In this document: piece after piece, positions 1 to 6,596 of the stretch
Layout: each line of letters starts with the position of its first letter
Position numbering within the stretch: the first letter of the stretch is position 1
Assembly (NCBI GenBank): GCA_022770625.1
Contig: JALEHK010000048.1
Coordinates: 1-38,611, forward strand
Reading direction: 5' to 3'
DNA from: Oscillospiraceae bacterium
GTDB taxonomy: Bacteria; Bacillota; Clostridia; Oscillospirales; Ruminococcaceae
DNA length: 38,611 nt
The notes under the pieces: model-generated
Databases searched by the model: none
Seen by the model: the letters and a program-made list of their open reading frames with translations, nothing else
What the model was told of the DNA's origin: nothing
Translations under genes and position numbers: made by a program

Positions 1-149
1 AAAGAGCGGTTTTGGCTTCGTCTGCACATATGAAAAAATTGTAAACAAAATCAAAAAGCCCATAACTGCGCGGTTTTCAAAAACGTTTAACCGGTCAAAA
101 TCGGGGTTTTGAAGAGAAAAAGCGGTTCAAAAGTGTGTGTCAGGGAAGG

Positions 150-190
150 AAAAAAAGAAAAAGCGGTCTGTCAAAAAGACAAACCGCTTT
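150..190 (-). terminator. Intrinsic terminator of tRNA-Lys
   Basis: On the minus strand a 13-bp stem (160-172 with 178-190, one G-U pair) with an AAAAA-complement loop is followed by a T-rich run (150-159). It begins at the last base of the encoded CCA end of the tRNA, so it ends that transcript. Confidence 0.85.
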
Positions 191-265
191 GGTGAGCCAC
201 CGGAGGCTCGAACTCCGGACCCTTTGATTAAAAGTCAAATGCTCTGCCAACTGAGCTAGTGGCTC
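190..265 (-). tRNA. tRNA-Lys (anticodon TTT)
   Basis: Read on the minus strand this is a 76-nt cloverleaf. The acceptor stem GAGCCAC pairs with GTGGCTC, the D arm contains TAGCTCAGTTGGCAGAGCA, the anticodon loop is CTTTTAA with anticodon TTT, and the T arm contains GTTCGAGCC. The discriminator base is A and the CCA end is encoded in the DNA. It has its own promoter (277-305) and terminator (150-190), so it is a single-tRNA transcription unit. Confidence 0.97.
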
Positions 266-276
266 ATAACATGTTC

Positions 277-305
277 ATTATACCGCAGGAAATTCTATTT
301 GTCAA
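277..305 (-). promoter_or_regulatory. Promoter of tRNA-Lys
   Basis: Minus strand: TTGACA (300-305), 17-bp spacer, TATAAT (277-282). Both hexamers are consensus, as expected for a stable-RNA gene. The tRNA 5' end lies about 11 bases downstream of the -10 box. Confidence 0.9.
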
Positions 306-427
306 TCCCTTTTTCAAATATTTTTCTTTTTTTCTTTGACAACTGGCAAAGACTGTCGGTTGAGTCAGTATTCCTACTATTATAAATGCGCGAAAATAGG
401 AGTTTCTCCAAAATTCGGGAAACAGGA

Positions 428-456
428 TTGACGCATCACATATGGTGCTATATAAT
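428..456 (+). promoter_or_regulatory. Promoter of the MATE exporter gene
   Basis: TTGACG (428-433), 17-bp spacer, TATAAT (451-456), about 77 bases ahead of the chosen start codon. The leader contains a short GC-rich inverted repeat near 482-498 (CCGG ... CCGG), which could be structural. I could not match it to a known riboswitch. Confidence 0.8.
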
Positions 457-533
457 AAGAAAGCAAAAAGAAGTTATATGGGCCGGTGCGCACGCCGGAT
501 GGAGCGGGCGCATCAACAGAAAGGATGAAAAAA

Positions 534-1916
534 ATGGCACAAACCACAGCTGCTTCACCCCAGCAGAACAAAATGGGCGTGATGCCGATTGGAAAGCTAC
601 TTCTTTCGATGGGTCTGCCGATGGTTCTCTCGATGCTCGTCCAGGCGCTTTACAACATCGTTGACTCGGTCTTTGTCGCAAAGGTAAGCGAAGCGGCGCT
701 GACCAGCGTTTCGATGGCCTTCCCGATCCAGAATTTTATGATCGCGTCGGTCAGCGGTATGGGCGTCGGCGTCAACGCGCTTCTCTCCCGCAGTCTCGGC
801 GAGGGCAACACCGAAGAAGCCAACCGCGCCGCTAACAACGGTATTTTCCTCTCGTTCATGACGATGATCATTTTTATCCTTTTCGGGATTTTCGGAAGCC
901 GCGCGTTCTTCGCCTTCCAGACCAGCAATGAGGCGATCATTAAGATGGGCGCGATGTACGTTCGGATCTGCTGCATCGGATCGTTCGGATGCTTCGGGCA
1001 GATCATCTTTGAGCGGCTGTTACAGGCGACCGGCCAGGCGCACCTTTCGATGATTACCCAGATGACGGGAGCAATCATCAACATCATTCTCGACCCGATC
1101 ATGATCTTCGGCCTTCTCGGATGTCCGGAGATGGGAATCGCAGGCGCGGCGCTCGCGACAGTTATCGGGCAGATTGTCGCCTGTGTGACCGGGCTGCTGC
1201 TCAACATCTTCCATAACAAGGCGCTCACGATCAGTCCCCGCTATCGGCCGAATGGGCGGATCATCGGGGAAATCTACCGGGTCGGCATTCCGTCGATTGC
1301 GATGCAGTCGATCGGTTCGATCATGAACATGGCGATGAACATGATCCTGATGGGCTTTACCTCGACCGCGACCGCCGTATTCGGCGTTTACTACAAGCTC
1401 CAGAGCTTTGCGATCATGCCGGTTATCGGGCTTTCCAACGCCATGATCCCGATCATTGCGTTCAACTACGGCGCGCGCAAGAAAAAACGGATCACCGATG
1501 CCATTAAGATCAGCATGATCGCGGCGCAGATCTTTCTCGTGATCGTTGCGGCGGTATTTCTCATCGTTCCGGGCGCGCTCTTAAAGATCTTCAGCGCTTC
1601 GGACAATATGCTTTCGATGGGCATTCCGGCGCTGCGGACGATGGGACTGACCTTCTTTATATGCGGCATCTGCATCTGCGCAGGATCGGTTTTCCAGGCG
1701 CTCGGAAACGCCGTATACAGCCTGATCGTTTCGGTCATGCGGCAGTTGGTGGTTCTGATCCCGGTCGCGTGGCTGATGAGCCTGACGGGAAACCTCGAAC
1801 TGGTCTGGCTCTCCTTCCCGTTCGCGGAGGTCATGAGCTTGATTGTTTCGCTCTTCTTCCTGAGACGAATCTTTAAAAAGAAGATCTCACCGCTTTCTGA
1901 AGCATCCGCAGAATAA
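534..1916 (+). CDS. MATE family efflux transporter
   Basis: A 460-aa polytopic membrane protein of the MATE (multi-antimicrobial extrusion) family, which exports cationic drugs or metabolites using a Na+ or H+ gradient. The protein opens with a short polar tail, then shows the family pattern of about 12 hydrophobic helices. Typical stretches are LVQALYNIVDSVFVAK near the first helices and GIAGAALATVIGQ before the middle loop. Length is normal for the family. I chose the ATG at 534 because AGAAAGG (518-524) sits 9 bases upstream; in-frame starts at 486 and 525 lack a usable ribosome site. It is a single-gene unit with its own promoter (428-456) and terminator (1922-1958). The substrate cannot be read from sequence. 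Confidence 0.93.
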   Translation: MAQTTAASPQQNKMGVMPIGKLLLSMGLPMVLSMLVQALYNIVDSVFVAKVSEAALTSVSMAFPIQNFMIASVSGMGVGVNALLSRSLGEGNTEEANRAANNGIFLSFMTMIIFILFGIFGSRAFFAFQTSNEAIIKMGAMYVRICCIGSFGCFGQIIFERLLQATGQAHLSMITQMTGAIINIILDPIMIFGLLGCPEMGIAGAALATVIGQIVACVTGLLLNIFHNKALTISPRYRPNGRIIGEIYRVGIPSIAMQSIGSIMNMAMNMILMGFTSTATAVFGVYYKLQSFAIMPVIGLSNAMIPIIAFNYGARKKKRITDAIKISMIAAQIFLVIVAAVFLIVPGALLKIFSASDNMLSMGIPALRTMGLTFFICGICICAGSVFQALGNAVYSLIVSVMRQLVVLIPVAWLMSLTGNLELVWLSFPFAEVMSLIVSLFFLRRIFKKKISPLSEASAE

Positions 1917-1921
1917 AGCAG

Positions 1922-1958
1922 ATACCCGCTCTGTTTCGATACAGGGCGGGTATTTTTA
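1922..1958 (+). terminator. Terminator of the MATE gene
   Basis: A 13-bp stem (1922-1934 with 1941-1953, one G-T pair) with loop TTCGAT is followed by a T-run. It begins 5 bases after the stop codon. Confidence 0.9.
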
Positions 1959-1976
1959 TGGGTGTATCAAATAGCT

Positions 1977-2180
1977 AAAAAACTGCCGAAAAGGGAAGCT
2001 AGAAAGTTTAGGTCAAGCCTTTTTAAAGGCTTGTAGGTGTCCAGAGGGCAAAGCCCTCGGTCGATCATCGCAATGATCGAAACTCTTATACGCAGTGCGC
2101 TCCGAAAAGGGTGAATTTTCCCCACAGTCCGGGGGACTGTGGGGAAAAGAGGGGAAGCCCTGCAAGAGAGGGCTTCCCCT
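1977..2180 (+). repeat. Hairpin-rich intergenic repeat, copy 1
   Basis: No gene is seen in 1959-2432; instead this part holds a chain of inverted repeats. They are CAAGCCTTT/AAAGGCTTG (2014-2033), GAGGGC/GCCCTC (2044-2058), TCGATCAT/ATGATCGA (2061-2080), a perfect 15-bp stem with GGG loop (2116-2148), and a perfect 11-bp stem (2150-2180). The segment 2003-2058 aligns by eye with the minus strand of 30696-30754: both contain AAAGTTTAGG, then TTTTTAAAGG, then AGAGGGC and AAAGCCCT. The head at 1977-2006 also recurs on the minus strand near 30550-30576. I read it as a member of a dispersed non-coding repeat family. A minus-strand ORF across it is judged spurious. I see nothing in 2181-2432. Confidence 0.7.
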
Positions 2181-2432
2181 CAACGCATTTCCGATACGAC
2201 AACTTTTTCTTTTAGGACAATATTTTGGGTCTCCTAACGGCGACAACTGAAATTGGAACGCTTTTTTAGCTGTGAAAAGTTTTGGGAAATTTCAACATCT
2301 CTGGAACGATCCCCGGCAGGCTGTGGGGAAAAAACGGGCGCACATAAACTCCTTCCCTACTTTTCAGTATAGAACAGTTTTGTGACGGCTGTATGAACAA
2401 ATGTTCTTTTTTGAGGAAAATTTTTCAGAATA

Positions 2433-2472
2433 AAAAACTCCTGTGCAATGCAAAAAATGCGCAGGAGTTTTT
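2433..2472. terminator. Terminator after the LytTR gene (likely bidirectional)
   Basis: A 15-bp stem (2433-2447 with 2458-2472, one mismatch) is flanked by A-runs and T-runs on both sides, so it could work in both directions. It lies directly after the stop codon of the minus-strand LytTR gene. Confidence 0.85.
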
Positions 2473-2473
2473 C

Positions 2474-3247
2474 TTATTCCTTTTCTTTTTTCATCAGCCG
2501 GGATTTGACGACGGTATACTTTTTTTCGGGGATCGGAAGGGTCTTTCCGTCCTCAAGCGTCAATTCAAACCGCCGCACCTCCCGGACAAAGGACGGATTG
2601 ATGAGATAACTCTGGTGGCTGCGGACAAGGTACTCGCCGTACCGGGCTTCCAGACGGGCCAGCGGATCGATCGACTCATACTCCCCGTCGGTCGTATGTA
2701 AAAGCGTATGGTTTCCCTGAGTCTCGGCGTAGATCAGCTGCTCAAGATCCAGATAAAAAACCGTCCGCCCCTTTCCTCGGAAGTTCAGCCGCAAGCCTCT
2801 CGGCTCTCCCGCAAGGTTAAATTTCTCGTCATAATGAAGCGGGTAGATCGTATCCCGCGCGTCGTAGCAGATCGCGTTGGAAATATGGCAGACGCGGATC
2901 TTCGCTTCTCCCTTGCGGACGCCCCAGCTGAGCTGGATCCGCTGGTAAACACGGCTGCTGCTTCCATCCGGCCAGAAGGTATCGACAAGGAAAAACATGA
3001 GGATCTCGATCGCGGACGAAGAAATGCTGACCGGCGTGACCGTCAGGTTATGAAGGGCAAAGGTCAGATTATTCTCTTCGGCGGCAAAGGTATTGACCAG
3101 ATTCTCGCGGGTTTTGATGATCTGGTTTTCCGCCGGCCCGATCCAGATGATATCTTCATCACAGCTGTCCAAAAACGGCTCGATCTCATTCTGGTAATAT
3201 CGGGTCAGAACATCTTCCGAACGGGTCATGATCTCGTCTATCCGCAT
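2474..3247 (-). CDS. LytTR-type transcriptional regulator with NTF2/SnoaL-like N-terminal region
   Basis: A 257-aa cytosolic protein. About residues 155-250 form a LytTR DNA-binding domain: a strand-rich stretch from TVFYLDLEQLIYAE through YLVRSHQSYLINPSFV to IPEKKY, which is the usual end of this fold. The first 140 residues lack a receiver domain (no phospho-acceptor pocket). They resemble an NTF2/SnoaL-like cone, with W and F residues and alternating strands, so a small-molecule sensor is more likely than a two-component response regulator. That reading is inference. The ATG at 3247 is preceded by GGGAGGG at 8-base spacing; an upstream in-frame start at 3283 has no ribosome site. It is transcribed alone from the promoter at 3293-3321, and no partner histidine kinase is nearby. 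The target genes are unknown. Confidence 0.85.
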   Translation of the reverse strand: MRIDEIMTRSEDVLTRYYQNEIEPFLDSCDEDIIWIGPAENQIIKTRENLVNTFAAEENNLTFALHNLTVTPVSISSSAIEILMFFLVDTFWPDGSSSRVYQRIQLSWGVRKGEAKIRVCHISNAICYDARDTIYPLHYDEKFNLAGEPRGLRLNFRGKGRTVFYLDLEQLIYAETQGNHTLLHTTDGEYESIDPLARLEARYGEYLVRSHQSYLINPSFVREVRRFELTLEDGKTLPIPEKKYTVVKSRLMKKEKE

Positions 3248-3292
3248 CCCTTTTCCCTCCCGAAAAATTTCAGAATTATTCACTATGCTTAA

Positions 3293-3321
3293 ATTCTATT
3301 TTACTTTTCAGGGATTGTCAA
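3293..3321 (-). promoter_or_regulatory. Promoter of the LytTR regulator gene
   Basis: Minus strand: TTGACA (3316-3321), 17-bp spacer, TAGAAT (3293-3298). A short leader of roughly 40 bases follows before the ATG at 3247. Confidence 0.8.
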
Positions 3322-3438
3322 GAATTGTCGAGGATAATTTACGCAATTTTAACACAGGCTATTACCCATGTTACCCATTATTTAATTACATATGCTTTTG
3401 GATCGATCGAACAGGCAAAATGTTAAGAAAACAACTGA

Positions 3439-4602
3439 TTACGGCTCTGAAGAAGCCGTTTCGGAAACGCTCGCGTCCTGAGCATCTCCTTCCGCATCAG
3501 CCGGAAGCCCCAAAAGTTCCTTGGCCTTGGCGTCAAAAGCAGCGGCAGCGATCTCAAGCTCTTTGTCCCGGTCGCGGCAGGAGTTGTCCAGAATCATCAG
3601 TGAGAGATAATCGCCCTGGCTCCAGACCTTGGAGGCAAGCCCGCTCTTTTCGGAAACAAGCGTGCGGCGGGCAATATTGATCTGAGTCAGCAGATCCCCC
3701 ATCTTTCCCGACTTGGCCTTGATAACGAGATAGAGAACGCTTCCCGTTCCGTTCTTCCGGCCGGCCGATTCCTCGATCAGTTCCCGATCCAGACAGAGGG
3801 TACTTTGCAGGTACCCGCCGGGAACCACTTCCATCGGAACCGGACGCTTTTTGCAGCTCATCGCGACCGCTTCCGCCTGCGCTCTGACCATTTGCTCGCA
3901 CAGCGCGACCTCCGGCTCCGGTTCGGATTCCTCCGCATCCAGATCGGTGCTGTTCTCCGGCTTTTCGGGAGAGATCTCGGTAACTTCCTCCTCGCTCGTT
4001 TCGCCCGATACCCACCAGACGCCGTTGTAATCAAACGAATACTCGACCCCATCGACCGATATCGTGCAGTTCACGGCCATCGATCCATCGATCTGAAGAT
4101 AGTACCACTTCCCGCCGCTGAACAGCCAGCCGCGCTTCATTACGCCGTCTCCGGTCAGGTAGTACCATTTTCCGTCCCGCTGAAGCCAGCCGGTCTTAAG
4201 CGCGCCGCTGTCGTAAAAATAGTACCACGTTTCATCAATCTTTTTCCAGCCGGTTACCATATAGCCCGCGTCATCAAAGTAGTACCATTTTCCGTCCACC
4301 TTCGCCCAGTTTCCGATGACTGCCATTCCGTTTTTATCGAAATAATACCAGATATCCGAGGAGGGAAGGTTATACCAGCCGGTCTGCATCAGGCCGTCCT
4401 GATCGAAATTATACCAGTGGCCGTCGATATGCGCAAAGCGGTTGACGACCATCCGGGTCTCGTCCTCAAAATACCGCCAGCCGTTCCCGCTCTCGTTCCA
4501 GTATCCCTTTCCGGCGGCGGAAACAGCGGGCGCCCAAAGGCTTCCCGCTATCAGGAAAGCGGAAACAAGAACCGGGAAAAAGCGTTTCGGGTTTATTTTC
4601 AT
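3439..4602 (-). CDS. Secreted choline-binding-type (glucan-binding) wall repeat protein with unknown C-terminal domain
   Basis: A 387-aa exported protein. Residues 1-29 are a Sec signal peptide with basic start, hydrophobic core and AVSA cleavage site. Residues 32 to about 195 hold eight aromatic repeats of about 20 residues (pattern GKWYYFD.DG.M.TGW), the cell-wall-binding repeat that binds choline or other wall-polymer residues. An acidic linker rich in Glu and Pro (about 198-230) leads to a roughly 155-residue C-terminal domain that I do not recognise. It contains LYLVIKAKSGKMGDLL and ends in an acidic, Ser-rich tail. No hydrolase motif is visible, so the protein may be a wall-bound adaptor rather than an enzyme. 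The ATG at 4602 follows AAGGAG (4613-4618). A promoter (4696-4724) and an approximately 85-base leader with a hairpin (4629-4649) precede it. Confidence 0.85.
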   Translation of the reverse strand: MKINPKRFFPVLVSAFLIAGSLWAPAVSAAGKGYWNESGNGWRYFEDETRMVVNRFAHIDGHWYNFDQDGLMQTGWYNLPSSDIWYYFDKNGMAVIGNWAKVDGKWYYFDDAGYMVTGWKKIDETWYYFYDSGALKTGWLQRDGKWYYLTGDGVMKRGWLFSGGKWYYLQIDGSMAVNCTISVDGVEYSFDYNGVWWVSGETSEEEVTEISPEKPENSTDLDAEESEPEPEVALCEQMVRAQAEAVAMSCKKRPVPMEVVPGGYLQSTLCLDRELIEESAGRKNGTGSVLYLVIKAKSGKMGDLLTQINIARRTLVSEKSGLASKVWSQGDYLSLMILDNSCRDRDKELEIAAAAFDAKAKELLGLPADAEGDAQDASVSETASSEP

Positions 4603-4695
4603 CAATGTCAGGCTCCTTATACAGCAAAGGGCGGTCGCAGAAACCGCCCCTGTATGATCATTTTATCGTGTGTGATAACACTACCGTTTGCATTC

Positions 4696-4724
4696 AGTAT
4701 AACACACGCCGCCCTTTTGTGCAA
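4696..4724 (-). promoter_or_regulatory. Promoter of the wall repeat protein gene
   Basis: Minus strand: TTGCAC (4719-4724), 17-bp spacer, TATACT (4696-4701). The leader contains a 7-bp GC-rich hairpin GGGCGGT/ACCGCCC (4629-4649) without a following T-run, so it is more likely a leader structure than a terminator. Confidence 0.8.
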
Positions 4725-4730
4725 GAAAAA

Positions 4731-4876
4731 TCACGCGGCGAGCCGGAACGCCAGATATAAAAGCGGCTGATGAACCAGATAAACAGCCAGCGAATGGCGT
4801 CCGAGAAAACTGAGCGGCTGAAAGCCCAAAAACGCCGCGCCATAGCCCGCATAAAGCTGCCGCGGGAAGAAAACGG
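4731..4876 (-). pseudogene. Remnant: C-terminal end of a DUF1624/heparan-alpha-glucosaminide N-acetyltransferase-like membrane protein
   Basis: The minus-strand frame ending at 4731 encodes LSFLGRHSLAVYLVHQPLLY and then a stop. This FLGRHSL-x-VYL-x-HQP signature is what I know from the last helix of DUF1624 membrane acyltransferase-like proteins. Only about the last 45 residues are present. Upstream the frame runs into the terminator (4877-4906) and the end of the DUF1667 gene, and no start codon with a ribosome site is visible. The other roughly 200 residues expected for the family are missing. I infer a gene eroded from its 5' end. The downstream promoter of the wall-protein gene abuts it. 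Confidence 0.6.
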
Positions 4877-4906
4877 AAAAAAGCTGCGGCATTTTTACCG
4901 CAGCTT
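4877..4906 (-). terminator. Terminator of the GlpA-like operon
   Basis: Minus strand: stem AAGCTGCGG/CCGCAGCTT (4898-4906 with 4881-4889), then a T-run. It lies 6 bases after the stop codon of the DUF1667 gene. Confidence 0.9.
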
Positions 4907-4912
4907 CTGCAT

Positions 4913-5284
4913 TCATTCTTTGAAGATCTCCCGCGTCGCAATCAGATCGACGCCCGAACCGGCAATGTTTTCAAGGACAACCTCGCCGATATGAACCGGG
5001 GCGGTGAGCGTGATCCGGTTGACCTCCTTCATCGCGTCAAAAAGGCTTTCCTTCGGAATCGCACCTTTGGTGCGGACGGGGCAGAGCGGAATCTGTCCGC
5101 CGTTTACCCGTACAGTCGAGGTCAGAACTCTTGTCGGGGCGGTCATTTCGGTCTCCGCGTATTTTGCGCCGCGGGGACAGCTATTTCCGCTGACCGAGAG
5201 CACCTTTTTCCCTTCCATCGTTACCTTCAGAGTACAGCCCATCGGGCAGACGATGCAGGTCAGTTCTTTTACAGTCTGTTCCAT
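4913..5284 (-). CDS. DUF1667 protein, small cysteine-rich partner of a GlpA-like flavoprotein system
   Basis: A 123-aa cytosolic protein of the DUF1667 family. The N-terminus carries C10-x2-C13-P-x-G-C17 and C36-P-R-G, four cysteines placed to bind an Fe-S cluster or zinc. The rest is a compact domain with CPVRTKGAIPKE. It is the third gene of an operon with two flavoproteins, with a gap of only 4 bases to the gene before it. In Clostridia this trio is commonly found next to glycerol genes, and the small protein is presumed to serve in electron transfer, but its exact role is not established. The ATG at 5284 has AGAGG at about 7 bases; an upstream TTG in frame is less likely. The operon terminator follows at 4877-4906. 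Confidence 0.9.
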   Translation of the reverse strand: MEQTVKELTCIVCPMGCTLKVTMEGKKVLSVSGNSCPRGAKYAETEMTAPTRVLTSTVRVNGGQIPLCPVRTKGAIPKESLFDAMKEVNRITLTAPVHIGEVVLENIAGSGVDLIATREIFKE

Positions 5285-5288
5285 CCTC

Positions 5289-6596
5289 TCACCTCTTTTC
5301 AAGACGAACGGTCAGTCCGGCGTTCGGAATCTCTTCCAGTCCGGCAAGCTTTTCCGCCTTTACCGTTACCGACTCCATCTCACCGGGAAGGACTTTGGCC
5401 TTTGCACTCTTATACAGAACCCGGTCTCCGCATTCGACGAGGATATTGACCTTTTCGGCAACCTCGCCCACCCGGAAGAACAGCCGCACATCCTCGTTTT
5501 GAGGAAGCGCGATACTCTGCGGAACGACATAGCGGATAATCCCTTTTGGGGTAACCGGAAGCCGTTTTACAACCGTCCGCTCCCCTTCCTTCAGCCAGCG
5601 CGCCGCGCTCTTTCCGGCAAGCTCCGCTTCCGCCGAAACAAAATCGACCAGATCGTGAACGTGCAGGACATTTCCCGCCGCAAATACGCCCGGCATTTCC
5701 GTCTCGCGGTTTTCGCCGACGACCGCGCCGCCGGTCACCCGGTCAAGCGGAATCCCCGCCTGCACAGTCAGCTCGTTTTCGGGAATCAGGCCGCAGGAAA
5801 GAAGGATGGTATCACATTCGATCTCCTGTTCAGTACCCGGAATCGGGGTGCGGTGGGCATCGACTTCCGAAATGGTGACGCCGGTGACCCGTTCGCGGCC
5901 GTGAATTTTAGTGATCGTATGGGAGAGAAGGAGCGGAATCCCGAAGTCCTTTAAGCACTGCTGGATATTGCGGGAAAGGCCGCCGGAATAAGGAAGCAGT
6001 TCGGCGACCGCTTTCACCTCGGCGCCTTCGAGGGTCATTCTTCTCGCCATAATCAGGCCGATGTCGCCGCTTCCGAGGATGACGACCTTTTTACCGGGGA
6101 GATAGCCTTTAATGTTGACGAATTTCTGCGCCGCACCGGCGGTATAGATACCGGACGGACGGGAGCCGGGGATATTCAGTGCCCCGCGCCCTCTTTCGCG
6201 GCAGCCCATCGACAGGACGACCGCCCGCGCTTCGATCTGGATCAGTCCCTTTTCTTCGCTCACCGCCGTGATCCGCTTATTGCCGTTTGGAAGCTGCTCC
6301 ATCGAAAGAACCATCGTGGATAAAAGCGAAGGAATGCCATATTCATGAACCTTTGCGGCAAATCGCGCCGCGTATTCCGGCCCGCTCAGTTCCTCGCCGA
6401 AACGATGGATGCCAAAGCCGTTATGGATGCACTGCAAGAGGATACCGCCCAGTTCCGGCTCCCGCTCAAAGATCAGGATATCCTCCGGACGGACGCCGTT
6501 TTCGACCGCTGCGACCGCCGCCGCAAGTCCAGCCGGGCCGCCGCCGATCACCGCAAGCGCACGCATGGATGCGTTTCTTTCCATCATTTCGCGCAT
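5289..6596 (-). CDS. NAD(P)/FAD-dependent oxidoreductase, second flavoprotein of a GlpA-like system
   Basis: A 435-aa two-dinucleotide-binding flavoprotein. An FAD-binding Rossmann motif GGGPAG sits at residues 18-23. A second nucleotide-binding motif, VVILGSGDIGLIMARR, lies in the middle for NAD(P)H. FAD-contact stretches such as VFAAGNVLHVHDLVDF come late in the protein, as in the pyridine nucleotide-disulfide reductase fold. No redox-active CxxC pair is seen. It overlaps the end of the GlpA-like gene by 13 bases and lies 4 bases before the DUF1667 gene, so the three are translated together. I infer that it passes electrons between the dehydrogenase and NAD(P). The ATG at 6596 was chosen because AAGGAGG lies about 8 bases upstream; later in-frame ATGs lack this. 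Confidence 0.88.
   Translation of the reverse strand: MREMMERNASMRALAVIGGGPAGLAAAVAAVENGVRPEDILIFEREPELGGILLQCIHNGFGIHRFGEELSGPEYAARFAAKVHEYGIPSLLSTMVLSMEQLPNGNKRITAVSEEKGLIQIEARAVVLSMGCRERGRGALNIPGSRPSGIYTAGAAQKFVNIKGYLPGKKVVILGSGDIGLIMARRMTLEGAEVKAVAELLPYSGGLSRNIQQCLKDFGIPLLLSHTITKIHGRERVTGVTISEVDAHRTPIPGTEQEIECDTILLSCGLIPENELTVQAGIPLDRVTGGAVVGENRETEMPGVFAAGNVLHVHDLVDFVSAEAELAGKSAARWLKEGERTVVKRLPVTPKGIIRYVVPQSIALPQNEDVRLFFRVGEVAEKVNILVECGDRVLYKSAKAKVLPGEMESVTVKAEKLAGLEEIPNAGLTVRLEKR

Noticed and set aside
2013-2246. 77-aa minus-strand frame within the left hairpin repeat
   Set aside because: It is a translation through inverted repeats, with no ribosome site and no protein-like composition.
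4629-4649. Terminator for the acyltransferase remnant
   Set aside because: The 7-bp hairpin has no T-run on the minus strand and lies inside the leader of the wall-protein gene.
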